Of a stretch of 64,000 nucleotides of DNA, positions 42,497 to 50,520 are shown piece after piece. Within the stretch, counting starts at the first letter, position 1. Each line of letters opens with the position of its first letter. Made by a program: the position numbers and the translations under genes. The stretch covers positions 62,001 through 126,000 of the forward strand of contig CALWDO010000003.1 in assembly GCA_944376715.1 (NCBI GenBank). Direction: 5' to 3'. Source of the DNA: an uncultured Lachnoclostridium sp. (GTDB lineage: Bacteria; Bacillota; Clostridia; Lachnospirales; Lachnospiraceae). Below the pieces are notes generated by a model. It saw only the letters and a program-made list of their open reading frames with translations. It made no database searches and had not been told where the DNA came from.

Positions 42497-44258
42497 CGTC
42501 CTCCCCTTCTTCCTCCTGATCCAGGTCCAGGATATCGTCCTCCAGGATCTTCTGCTCCTTTTTCTTTCTACGGCGCAGAACGATAATCACAGCCACAATC
42601 ACAATCAGCAGAATGATCCCTGCTGCGACCAGAACCGTCCGCATCGTTCCGCCGCCCTGTCCCTGGGCCATGTCATCAGTCATCATGCCGTCGTCAATCA
42701 TCATATCGTCATAATAGGGCTCCGTTACAAACAGACTGATCTCCCGTTCTATTGTCGTCGCTTCTCCCGTCTCATCTTCATAAGAAATCTGTAATGTAAC
42801 CGTACCGTCGTCCGTTGTCGCCGCCTGTCCCGTCAGGTAAATATCCACTGCGCCCGTAGCTCCGGAATCCAGGTTCCCGATAAAAGCGTCGCCGCCGCTG
42901 AGAAAATCGCTCACCGTTTTTACCTGCACATTATAAAGCTTGGTTTTTCCCATGTTGTAGATATTGAACATTACATTGGATTCGCCGCCCACTTCTATGC
43001 TGGAAGGCATCACCTCCGGTTCGCTCACCTCCACACGGGCTTCCTGCTTCACCGGGATTGAAACGCTGGTCTTATTGGTATAAGAATTGACCTTTTCATC
43101 CTCGTAACTCATATTCACATCCACCGCGTACGGTTTCTGTGACAGATCGGCTTTCGCTTCCAACTCCAGAGAGATGTCTTTTGTTCCGTTTTTCTCGATC
43201 TTATCCACGAAAATCGTACTGGATCCTGCTGTGGGCAGAAATGCCGCGTAAGTAGTATCCTCGTCTTTTCCTTCCACTGCCGCCACGATCTCGCAAATCA
43301 TATTATTAACGCTGGTCGCTGTGGAAGTATTCTTCAGGTGAAGCGTCAGCGTAAAGCTTTCTCCCGCATGTACTTCTTCCGGACTTGTGTCAAATCCTGT
43401 CACAATGACCCTGGGTACGGAGGCCTGTCCATCCGCGCCCACACCGGCGGTTCCGTTCACCTGAATATAAGTATCCAGCGTCGTACTCTGGCTGTTTCCC
43501 TGGGAATCGCGGTAACGCACGTCAAAAGAGATTTTCTGATATCCGGTACCTACATCTGTTCTGGTCTGCAGGTTCCATGTCAGTTCCCTGCGCCGATCCA
43601 TATCTGACGCACCTGTATCTGTCCCCGGCAGATCCGAAATCGTCTGGGAATAACTGGAACTGGTAATCTCAAACGGCCACACGGACGTATCCGTGCTCAG
43701 CACGGGCGTCACCACCGCATCGGTCACCATGGTCTTTCCCATATTGACTACCGGAAGCACGATGCTCACTGTTTCTCCCGCATTCGCCACCGGAGTCACC
43801 CAGTTGCCTCCTACCATGAGGAAATGGTCCGCGTTGACCGGAACGGATTCTTCCTCTTCCTCATCGTCGGTGTTGTCAGAAGGAGGATTTACAATATTGT
43901 CCATCTGACCTTTTGCCTTTGCAATATAATCATTTACACCAGTAACCGTCGTCATAGCATTGATTTGACTCATTGCCTTCGTAATCACATCGTTCAGCTG
44001 CGTGGATTTTTTCCCGTCCGGATCAATCAAACGCTGGTAATCCTGCAGCGTTCCCATGGCACTGTTTTTTGCATTTTCAAGCTCCTGTTCCGGATTCGTT
44101 GCACCTGTATTGCCACTATCTGTCCCGTTTTGAGACTGATCATTACTGTCCTCTTGTGCCGCCTGCACCTCCTGCATCGGAGCCATCGACACCCCTGTTC
44201 CCAGAATCATCGCGGCACATATCACCGCCAGCAATCCACTCACCACACGCTTTTTCAT
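42483..44258 (-). CDS. Secreted, membrane-tethered Ig-like repeat protein of the ABC system
   Basis: 591-residue protein with an N-terminal signal peptide (residues about 1-33), a Ser/Asn/Gln-rich linker, a helical part (about 60-115) and an acidic stretch. Then come three to four Ig-like/CARDB-like beta domains (about 130-510; for example AGETVSIVLPVVNMGKT, AGESFTLTLHLKNTST, GGESNVMFNIYNMGKT). A C-terminal membrane segment (about 545-565) and a highly charged cytosolic tail end it. The layout resembles an adaptor such as those that link MacB-type permeases to extracellular partners, with the tail near the permease. Function inferred from the gene order ATPase-adaptor-permease. Confidence 0.85.
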   Translation of the reverse strand: MKKRVVSGLLAVICAAMILGTGVSMAPMQEVQAAQEDSNDQSQNGTDSGNTGATNPEQELENAKNSAMGTLQDYQRLIDPDGKKSTQLNDVITKAMSQINAMTTVTGVNDYIAKAKGQMDNIVNPPSDNTDDEEEEESVPVNADHFLMVGGNWVTPVANAGETVSIVLPVVNMGKTMVTDAVVTPVLSTDTSVWPFEITSSSYSQTISDLPGTDTGASDMDRRRELTWNLQTRTDVGTGYQKISFDVRYRDSQGNSQSTTLDTYIQVNGTAGVGADGQASVPRVIVTGFDTSPEEVHAGESFTLTLHLKNTSTATSVNNMICEIVAAVEGKDEDTTYAAFLPTAGSSTIFVDKIEKNGTKDISLELEAKADLSQKPYAVDVNMSYEDEKVNSYTNKTSVSIPVKQEARVEVSEPEVMPSSIEVGGESNVMFNIYNMGKTKLYNVQVKTVSDFLSGGDAFIGNLDSGATGAVDIYLTGQAATTDDGTVTLQISYEDETGEATTIEREISLFVTEPYYDDMMIDDGMMTDDMAQGQGGGTMRTVLVAAGIILLIVIVAVIIVLRRRKKKEQKILEDDILDLDQEEEGEDDEIS

Positions 44259-44980
44259 TGTTCCTCCTCCTTATAGTCCTTTCGGTCTTCTATCTTTACT
44301 ATCTTACCGTCTATAATATGGAATATTCGATCCGCAAATCCCGCCAGATGATTATCATGAGTCACCATAACCAACGTCTGATTCTTTTCCTGTACCACTT
44401 TCCGCATCAGTTTTAACACTTCTTCGGAAGTATGAGAATCCAGATTTCCGGTAGGCTCATCCGCGAAGATAATCTCCGGATCCAATACCAACGCTCTGGC
44501 AACACCGACTCTCTGCTGCTGCCCTCCGGACATCTCATTAGGCCGATGCTTCTTATGTTTGGAAAGTCCTACCAGATCCAGCATCTTCGACGCCTTTTCT
44601 TCTCTGGTCTTTTTATCTATTCCGCGGAACATTAACGGCAGCGCCACATTCTCCACAGCGTTCATAGTTCCCAACAAGTTGAAGGACTGGAAAATAAATC
44701 CTACTTTTTCCCGCCGAAATTTTACAAGCTGGTTCTCGGACATATTTTCCAGATGTTCCCCTGCTACTATTACCTCGCCCTTCGTGGGTTTTTCCAACCC
44801 CGCGAGCATATTCAACATGGTTGATTTTCCCGAACCGGAGGTACCTACAATCGCGCAGAATTCTCCCCGGTAAATAGTCAGATCTACGCCGTTCAGCGCG
44901 CGCACTTTCGAGCTTCCCACGCGAAATATTTTATAGAGGTTTTTTACCTGAATGACTGGCTCTCTTGCCTTATCCATCAA
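44255..44980 (-). CDS. ABC transporter ATP-binding protein, LolD/MacB type
   Basis: 241-residue ATPase. Walker A is GTSGSGKST, Q-loop FIFQSFNLL, signature MSGGQQQRVGVARAL, Walker B EIIFADEPTGNLD and H-loop VMVTHDNHLA. The signature followed by the GNLDS D-loop is typical of the MacB/LolD/FtsE class. It is the first gene of the three-gene operon and its stop overlaps the adaptor start by 4 bases. The upstream region has an unusual promoter with TTAAG direct repeats (45087-45131). Confidence 0.95.
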   Translation of the reverse strand: MMDKAREPVIQVKNLYKIFRVGSSKVRALNGVDLTIYRGEFCAIVGTSGSGKSTMLNMLAGLEKPTKGEVIVAGEHLENMSENQLVKFRREKVGFIFQSFNLLGTMNAVENVALPLMFRGIDKKTREEKASKMLDLVGLSKHKKHRPNEMSGGQQQRVGVARALVLDPEIIFADEPTGNLDSHTSEEVLKLMRKVVQEKNQTLVMVTHDNHLAGFADRIFHIIDGKIVKIEDRKDYKEEEQ

Positions 44981-45086
44981 AGTCCTCCCTCATTTTTCTT
45001 CTCCCCCGCATACATAATATCTTCAGATATTTTCTCTAAAATACCTGTCTGGGGTCCAATGTAAAAATGTACATATTTATAGAAAC

Positions 45087-45131
45087 AGTATATCATATTA
45101 CCCCCAAAAAAGTTTCTTAAGTTATCTTAAG
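45087..45131 (-). promoter_or_regulatory. Promoter with OmpR-type direct repeats upstream of the ABC operon
   Basis: Minus strand extended -10 TGA-TATACT (complement of 45087-45095), poor -35 (AAACTT). Abutting it are two CTTAAG units in 10-base phase (45116-45121 and 45126-45131), the pattern bound by OmpR-family response regulators as activators. The regulator is not in this window. Confidence 0.4.
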
Positions 45132-45144
45132 AATTTCTCCAGAC

Positions 45145-45170
45145 AAAAGGGCCGCCTTTCAAGGCAGCCC
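45145..45170 (-). terminator. Terminator of the apt-relA-hisS-aspS transcript
   Basis: GGGCCGCCTT (45149-45158) with AAGGCAGCCC (45161-45170), one mismatch, followed on the minus strand by TTTTG. It lies just after the aspS stop. Confidence 0.85.
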
Positions 45171-45182
45171 TCTTCACTCTAC

Positions 45183-46991
45183 TTATGCTTCTTCCGTTGT
45201 CTCTTCCTCTGTCTTCACCACAGCAATCCCCAGTTCTTCCAGCTGTACCGGATCCACCACATCGGGAGCGTTGGTCATAAGATCCGAAGCGTCCTTTACT
45301 TTCGGGAACGCGATTACCTCACGGATGCTGTCCGCTCCGGTCATCAGCATCATCATACGGTCAAAGCCGTATGCCAGCCCTGCGTGAGGCGGCACACCGT
45401 ATTTGAAAGCATCCAGCAGGAATCCGAAACGTTCCTGGGCCTGTTCTTTCGTGAATCCCAGAACCTCAAACATCTTCTCCTGGATATCCGCCTGATGAAT
45501 ACGCACGCTTCCGCCGCCCAGCTCCGTACCGTTGAGCACGATATCATAGGCTTTCGCACGGACCGCGCCCGGATCCGTATCGATCTTGTCCAGATCCTCG
45601 TCCATAGGCATGGTAAACGGATGATGCATAGCCACGAAACGGTTCTGTTCCTCCGACCATTCCAGAAGCGGGAACTCCGTTACCCAGAGGAAATTGAACT
45701 GGTTTTTGTCCATCAGTCCCAGGTTTCTCGCCAGTTCCAGACGGAGATTGCCCAGTACATCCCATACTACTTTGTTCTTATCCGCCGCAAAGAGAAGCAG
45801 GTCTCCCGGCTTTCCGCCCATGGCATCCACCAGAGCCTTCAGCTGATCTTCCGTCATAAATTTGGCAAACGAAGATTTATAGGTGCCGTCTTCATTGATG
45901 GACAGATATGCCAGGCCTTTGGCGCCAAATCCCTTGGCAAACTCTACCAGAGCGTCGATCTTTTTCCGGGGCATATGTCCCTGTCCCTCGGCATTGATAC
46001 CGCGCACGCTTCCGCCATTTTCCAGTGCGCCGGTAAATACGCCGAATCCGCAGTCCTTCACGATCTCCGATACATCCTTCAGTTCCATGCCAAAGCGGGT
46101 ATCCGGCTTATCAGAACCGAAACGATCCATGGCTTCCCGCCAGGTCATACGCGGGATCGGAAGCGGCACATCCACATCAATGGCATCCTTGAATACTTTT
46201 GCGATCAACTTTTCATTGACTGCAATCACATCGTCCACATCCACAAAGGACATCTCCATGTCGATCTGGGTGAACTCCGGCTGACGGTCTGCGCGCAGAT
46301 CCTCATCACGGAAGCATTTTGCGATCTGATAATAACGGTCATAACCGGAACACATTAGCAGCTGCTTAAACAGCTGCGGAGACTGGGGCAGCGCATAGAA
46401 CTTACCCTGGTGTACACGGCTGGGCACCAGATAGTCTCTGGCTCCTTCCGGTGTGCTCTTGATCAGGATCGGAGTTTCGATCTCCAAAAAGCCTTCCTCC
46501 GCGAGAACAGACCGAACCTTCGCTGCCACCTGGCTTCTGAGCATCAGCTTGCTCTGGATATCGGGCCTTCTCAGATCCAGAAAACGATATTTCAAACGGA
46601 TCTCTTCCTTGGTCTTGGAATCAGCCTCCACCGGGAAGGGCGGCGTCTGGGCCTCGGAAAGGATACGGAGCTCCTTCACGCGGATCTCGATGGCTCCGGT
46701 GGCCAGATTCTCATTCACTGCGCCGGAACGTGCTTCCACTTTACCCACGGCTGCGATAACAAATTCACTTCTTAACTTCTCGGCCTTTGCAAAATTCTCC
46801 GATCCGCAGTCTGCCTCCTCAAAGATAAGCTGCAGAAGACCGGAACGGTCTCTCAAATCTACAAAGATGATACCGCCTTTGTTTCTGCTTTTCTGCACCC
46901 AGCCCATGACGGTGACGGTTTCGCCGATATTGGCGGTGCTTACTTCTGTACATCTATGGCTCCTGTGAAGCCCTTTCATTGATTCTGCCAT
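45183..46991 (-). CDS. aspS: Aspartyl-tRNA synthetase
   Basis: Class II synthetase charging tRNA-Asp. The 602-residue product has the bacterial layout: N-terminal OB anticodon domain (VTVMGWVQKSRNKGGIIFVDLRDRSG), class II motif 1 region, motif 2 FRDEDLRADRQPEFTQIDMEMSF, a GAD insert (about 290-430) and motif 3 AGLAYGFDRMMMLM near the C-terminus. An Asp/Glu-rich tail follows. The start at 46989-46991 has GGAGGAG; the in-frame ATG at 47015 would overlap hisS and lacks support. Whether it also charges tRNA-Asn cannot be told here. Confidence 0.97.
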   Translation of the reverse strand: MAESMKGLHRSHRCTEVSTANIGETVTVMGWVQKSRNKGGIIFVDLRDRSGLLQLIFEEADCGSENFAKAEKLRSEFVIAAVGKVEARSGAVNENLATGAIEIRVKELRILSEAQTPPFPVEADSKTKEEIRLKYRFLDLRRPDIQSKLMLRSQVAAKVRSVLAEEGFLEIETPILIKSTPEGARDYLVPSRVHQGKFYALPQSPQLFKQLLMCSGYDRYYQIAKCFRDEDLRADRQPEFTQIDMEMSFVDVDDVIAVNEKLIAKVFKDAIDVDVPLPIPRMTWREAMDRFGSDKPDTRFGMELKDVSEIVKDCGFGVFTGALENGGSVRGINAEGQGHMPRKKIDALVEFAKGFGAKGLAYLSINEDGTYKSSFAKFMTEDQLKALVDAMGGKPGDLLLFAADKNKVVWDVLGNLRLELARNLGLMDKNQFNFLWVTEFPLLEWSEEQNRFVAMHHPFTMPMDEDLDKIDTDPGAVRAKAYDIVLNGTELGGGSVRIHQADIQEKMFEVLGFTKEQAQERFGFLLDAFKYGVPPHAGLAYGFDRMMMLMTGADSIREVIAFPKVKDASDLMTNAPDVVDPVQLEELGIAVVKTEEETTEEA

Positions 46992-47011
46992 AAACTCACT
47001 CCTCCTGCCGG

Positions 47012-48262
47012 TCAACGGTTGAAATATTCCTTGAACTCGGTATATCCTTCCTTTGCCAGCTGCTCTTTCTGGAATTTTTTATTTTTATTCATCAGCGCCA
47101 CCAGTACCTGCGCGCCGGTCTCTCTCTCTGCTTTCGCTTCTTTCAGCACCCCGCACAACTTCTCCGCGGGCATGTTCTTCTCTACCAGGAACGCCTTCTT
47201 TACCGCCGCGCCCGGAATCTGGAATCCCTGTTCCATCAAAATCGTGACGATTCTCTCAAATCCGATGGAAAATCCGCACGCCGGAGTGTCTTTCCCGGTG
47301 AATTTTCCGATCATCTTGTCATAACGTCCGCCGCCAGCCACAGAACTTCCAAACTCTGCCATCTCAATTTCAAAAATAGTACCGGTATAATAAGACATGC
47401 CGCGAACCAGCGTAGGATCAAATACCAGCCGGAACTGTGCGGCCGCTGTCGCTTCCACGCTTTCCCGGATCATACGCAGATTGTCGATCACGCCGTCCTC
47501 CAGGACTCCGGAAAGTTTTTCTTCCAGATATACCAGGCTGTCTTCTGCATTCTCCATCTCTCCGAACATGGATACATACGTCTCCACATTCTTCTCCGGA
47601 TAGCCTGCTTCCAGAAGCTCCGCCTTCACGCCGTCCCAGCCGATCTTGTCCATTTTATCCAGGATAATGAAGACCTGATCATACTGGTCCTCCGTAAATC
47701 CGCTGTATGCCGCCATCGCCTTCAGGATCCGGCGCTCATTGATCCGTACTTTAAAATCTTTGAAATTCAGTTTCCCCAGAAGCGTGGTGGTGGCCAGAAT
47801 CAACTCGATCTCTGCCAGACAGCTTGCTTCTCCCAGGATATCAATATCGCACTGGACAAACTGACGGAAACGTCCTCTCTGAGGCCGGTCCGCGCGCCAT
47901 ACGCTGCCGATCTGCAGCGCCTTGAACGGGGTCGGCAGATCATTTGCATTGTTCGCGTAAAATCTGGACAGCGGAACCGTCAGATCGTAGCGAAGTCCGC
48001 TGTCGGTCAGGTCCGCCTCTTCTTTCGCCTGTTCCAGATTCAGTTTTTCTCCCCGTTTCATGATCTTAAAGATCAGTTTTTCATTATCGCCGCCCTGTTT
48101 GCTGCACAGATTCTCAATATGCTCCACACAGGGCGTTTCAATCGGTGAAAAACCAAAACTCTTATACGTCTCTTTAATCAGTCCGGTCACATAATCCCTC
48201 ATCTGCATTTCCGCAGGAAGAATATCTTTCATGCCGGTCACCGGCTTCTTCTTCAATGCCAT
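47012..48262 (-). CDS. hisS: Histidyl-tRNA synthetase
   Basis: Class II synthetase of 416 residues. Motif 1 region ETYKSFGFSPIETPCVEHIE, SGLRYDLTVPLSRFYANN, motif 2 WRADRPQRGRFRQFVQCDIDILG, the His-specific VRGMSYYTGTIFE and motif 3 CGFSIGFERIV are all present. The C-terminal anticodon domain is shorter than usual but recognisable. It lies between hemZ and aspS with 26- and 20-base gaps. There is no T-box leader before it; the gene is expressed from upstream promoters. Confidence 0.97.
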   Translation of the reverse strand: MALKKKPVTGMKDILPAEMQMRDYVTGLIKETYKSFGFSPIETPCVEHIENLCSKQGGDNEKLIFKIMKRGEKLNLEQAKEEADLTDSGLRYDLTVPLSRFYANNANDLPTPFKALQIGSVWRADRPQRGRFRQFVQCDIDILGEASCLAEIELILATTTLLGKLNFKDFKVRINERRILKAMAAYSGFTEDQYDQVFIILDKMDKIGWDGVKAELLEAGYPEKNVETYVSMFGEMENAEDSLVYLEEKLSGVLEDGVIDNLRMIRESVEATAAAQFRLVFDPTLVRGMSYYTGTIFEIEMAEFGSSVAGGGRYDKMIGKFTGKDTPACGFSIGFERIVTILMEQGFQIPGAAVKKAFLVEKNMPAEKLCGVLKEAKAERETGAQVLVALMNKNKKFQKEQLAKEGYTEFKEYFNR

Positions 48263-48288
48263 AGATTCTCTCTCTTTCTTTTATTCTG

Positions 48289-49785
48289 TCAGACTGTATC
48301 CGTGCCTTCGGATCCCATGTGTTCCGTAAAGAAACGTTCCTTGCGCTCGATCATCTCGTCGATGCGGCTGATATACTGCCCCACATCCTTGACGTTCTCC
48401 ACACGCTCGATCTTTACGCCGCCGAAGTCTCCCGGCCTGCCGGGCGACACGAATTTTGTCATGGCTCCCGCGCCGGCCGCCAGAATCGTCTGTTTTTCTT
48501 CCATAATCAGTATATTGTAAATCCCGGCTTTGTCAACCTTTGCGTAGCCCACATTTTCAAAATTCCCGGCCATATTCTTCTGACGGTACAGATAATACGG
48601 GGATAATCCCATCTCCGCGCAGCATCTGGCCGTCAGGTCCATGATCTGCATGTTATTCTCCATACCCATCTCTTCATATTTTTCTTTGAAGAGATTCAGT
48701 CTGGCCGCCCGTTTGATGGCCAGGGAATGAACAGTCACGCTGTCCGGGTCCAGGGCCCGGATCTCTTCCATCGTATGAGCCACGTCGTCATACCCTTCAC
48801 CGGGCAGCCCTACGATCAGGTCCATATTAATATGGCAAAATCCCATTTCCCGCGCCAGATGGAACGCGTCTTTTACCTGCTGCACCGTATGGTGCCGTCC
48901 GATCACCTTCAGCGTCTCGTCATTCATGGTCTGGGGATTGATGGAGATACGGTCGATATGATGGTCCAGCAGAACCTGAAGTTTCTCTCTGGTGATACTG
49001 TCCGGGCGGCCTGCCTCTACGGTAAATTCCTGCAGATAAGAAGTGTCGAAGCTACCCTGGATCTTGGTAAGCAGCCGGTCCATTCTCTCCGGGCTCAAGG
49101 TCGTAGGCGTGCCTCCGCCAATATAGACTGTATTCAGCTTCTTCTTCCGGAACCGGTGCGCCAGATAGTCCAGCTCCTTGCACAGCGCGTCCATATATTC
49201 ATCCATCCTTTTTTCCCATTTGGAAAGCGGATAGGAAGTAAAAGAGCAATACAGACAGGTGCTGGGGCAGAACGGAATGCCCACATACAGGCTGTATCCG
49301 TGCTGATAATCAATGTCTCTCAGCACATACCGCTCCCGGTTGGCAATCATGACGCTCAAAGCCGCTTTTTCCTTACTGGCATAATACTTCTCACGCATAT
49401 TTTTCGCCGCTTCCACATTACTCATGCCTTCCTCCAGCATCAGCATGGCAAGCCGCGTAGGACGGATCCCCGTCAAGGTTCCCCAGGGCAGAGACTGTCC
49501 CGTATACGCCTGCAGGATACGGTATAACAGCCGCTTCATACGGTCCTTGGTCTCTTTCCGGTCTCTGTAACAAATGTCATCGGCCCCGGCCTGTTTTTCC
49601 CCGCCATGCTCCAGAAGCGCGATATGGATTTTATCATCTGTAAAATGCAGGCTGATGCGGATCTTTGTCTCCTCTGTGAAGGCCTCCTGTACCCGCACGG
49701 ATACATCTTCTCTGGGGAAAAACGCTTTCACCAGGGAATGAATATCATATTCAAAACTGGGTCTGTTTACAATAACTTCTATCAT
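48289..49785 (-). CDS. hemZ: Radical SAM coproporphyrinogen dehydrogenase-like protein HemZ
   Basis: 498-residue radical SAM protein of the HemZ group, related to oxygen-independent coproporphyrinogen III oxidase. The Fe-S motif is GIPFCPSTCLYCSF (CxxxCxxC). It is followed by LNTVYIGGGTPTTL, FTVEAGRPDSI, INPQTMNDETLKVIGRHHTV and HINMDLIVGLPGE, all typical. An N-terminal domain of about 160 residues is the HemZ-specific extension. Heme synthesis is uncertain in such anaerobes, so the real substrate is open. The start ATG at 49783-49785 has AAAGGAG; a longer frame to 49845 runs into an intergenic hairpin. Confidence 0.93.
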   Translation of the reverse strand: MIEVIVNRPSFEYDIHSLVKAFFPREDVSVRVQEAFTEETKIRISLHFTDDKIHIALLEHGGEKQAGADDICYRDRKETKDRMKRLLYRILQAYTGQSLPWGTLTGIRPTRLAMLMLEEGMSNVEAAKNMREKYYASKEKAALSVMIANRERYVLRDIDYQHGYSLYVGIPFCPSTCLYCSFTSYPLSKWEKRMDEYMDALCKELDYLAHRFRKKKLNTVYIGGGTPTTLSPERMDRLLTKIQGSFDTSYLQEFTVEAGRPDSITREKLQVLLDHHIDRISINPQTMNDETLKVIGRHHTVQQVKDAFHLAREMGFCHINMDLIVGLPGEGYDDVAHTMEEIRALDPDSVTVHSLAIKRAARLNLFKEKYEEMGMENNMQIMDLTARCCAEMGLSPYYLYRQKNMAGNFENVGYAKVDKAGIYNILIMEEKQTILAAGAGAMTKFVSPGRPGDFGGVKIERVENVKDVGQYISRIDEMIERKERFFTEHMGSEGTDTV

Positions 49786-49836
49786 ATATCTCCTTTTAGC
49801 CCTGTCGCGGCGAGATTCTTTTGCCGGACACACAAG

Positions 49837-49866
49837 ACGCGGCATGCAAAAATCCTCATGCCGCGT
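49837..49866 (-). other. Intercistronic hairpin between the MBL gene and hemZ
   Basis: Perfect 10-base arms ACGCGGCATG (49837-49846) and CATGCCGCGT (49857-49866). No T tract follows on the minus strand, so it is more likely an mRNA processing or stability element than a full terminator. Confidence 0.55.
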
Positions 49867-49875
49867 GCCTCTGCT

Positions 49876-50511
49876 CTATTTCACAAACGGATTATACTGT
49901 TTTTCATACCGGATCGTGGTTTCCTGTCCATGCCCCGGATATACCCGTGTCTCATCGGGAAGAAGAAACAGTTTTTCTTTGACTGACTGTACCAGTGCGG
50001 ACATGCTTCCTCCCGGGAAATCACTCCGTCCCACAGAACCGCAAAACAGCGTGTCTCCGGTGAACACACAGCCCGCTTCCTGACAATAAAACGAAGCTCC
50101 TCCCGGCGTATGCCCCGGCGTCAGATACGCTTTCAGACAGATATCGGAGATCTTAAGTTCCTCTCCGTCTTCCAGCAGCCGGTCCGCTTTCAACGTTACC
50201 ACTTTATGGGCGATAAAAACCGACAGATTCTTTTTGGCGTCCAAAAGCAGCGGTTCCTCTGCTTTCATGGCATAGACAGGCGCCCCCGTCCACTTTCTCA
50301 GTTCTTCTGCCGCTCCCATATGATCCAGATGTCCATGCGTAAGAATCAGGGCCTTCACAGTCCATCCCATCTTTTCTGTGTATGCCCGGATCCGTTCCGC
50401 TTCATCTCCCGGATCAAAAACCAGCGTCTCTTTCGTCTCTTCATTTGTCAGAAACCAGCAGTTTGCCGCCAGTTCTCCCACCGTCATGGAAGAAACACTT
50501 AATCTTGCCAT
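49876..50511 (-). CDS. MBL-fold metallohydrolase (glyoxalase II-like)
   Basis: 211-residue zinc hydrolase. The metal motif LTHGHLDHMGA (HxHxDH) is followed by TPGHTPGGASFYC, FTGDTLFCGSVGRSDF and YPGHGQETTI, the pattern of the hydroxyacylglutathione hydrolase-like group. Exact substrate unknown; thioester hydrolysis is likely. Its ribosome binding site overlaps the relA stop codon, and the gap is only 9 bases. This gene is regularly found between relA and hemZ in Clostridia. Confidence 0.92.
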   Translation of the reverse strand: MARLSVSSMTVGELAANCWFLTNEETKETLVFDPGDEAERIRAYTEKMGWTVKALILTHGHLDHMGAAEELRKWTGAPVYAMKAEEPLLLDAKKNLSVFIAHKVVTLKADRLLEDGEELKISDICLKAYLTPGHTPGGASFYCQEAGCVFTGDTLFCGSVGRSDFPGGSMSALVQSVKEKLFLLPDETRVYPGHGQETTIRYEKQYNPFVK

Positions 50512-50520
50512 AGTTCTCTC

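Noticed and set aside
47012..47015. aspS start at 47015 (longer form)
   Set aside because: It overlaps hisS and has no ribosome binding site, whereas 46991 has GGAGGAG at the right distance.
48263..48288. T-box leader before hisS
   Set aside because: Only 26 bases separate hemZ and hisS, too short for a T-box.
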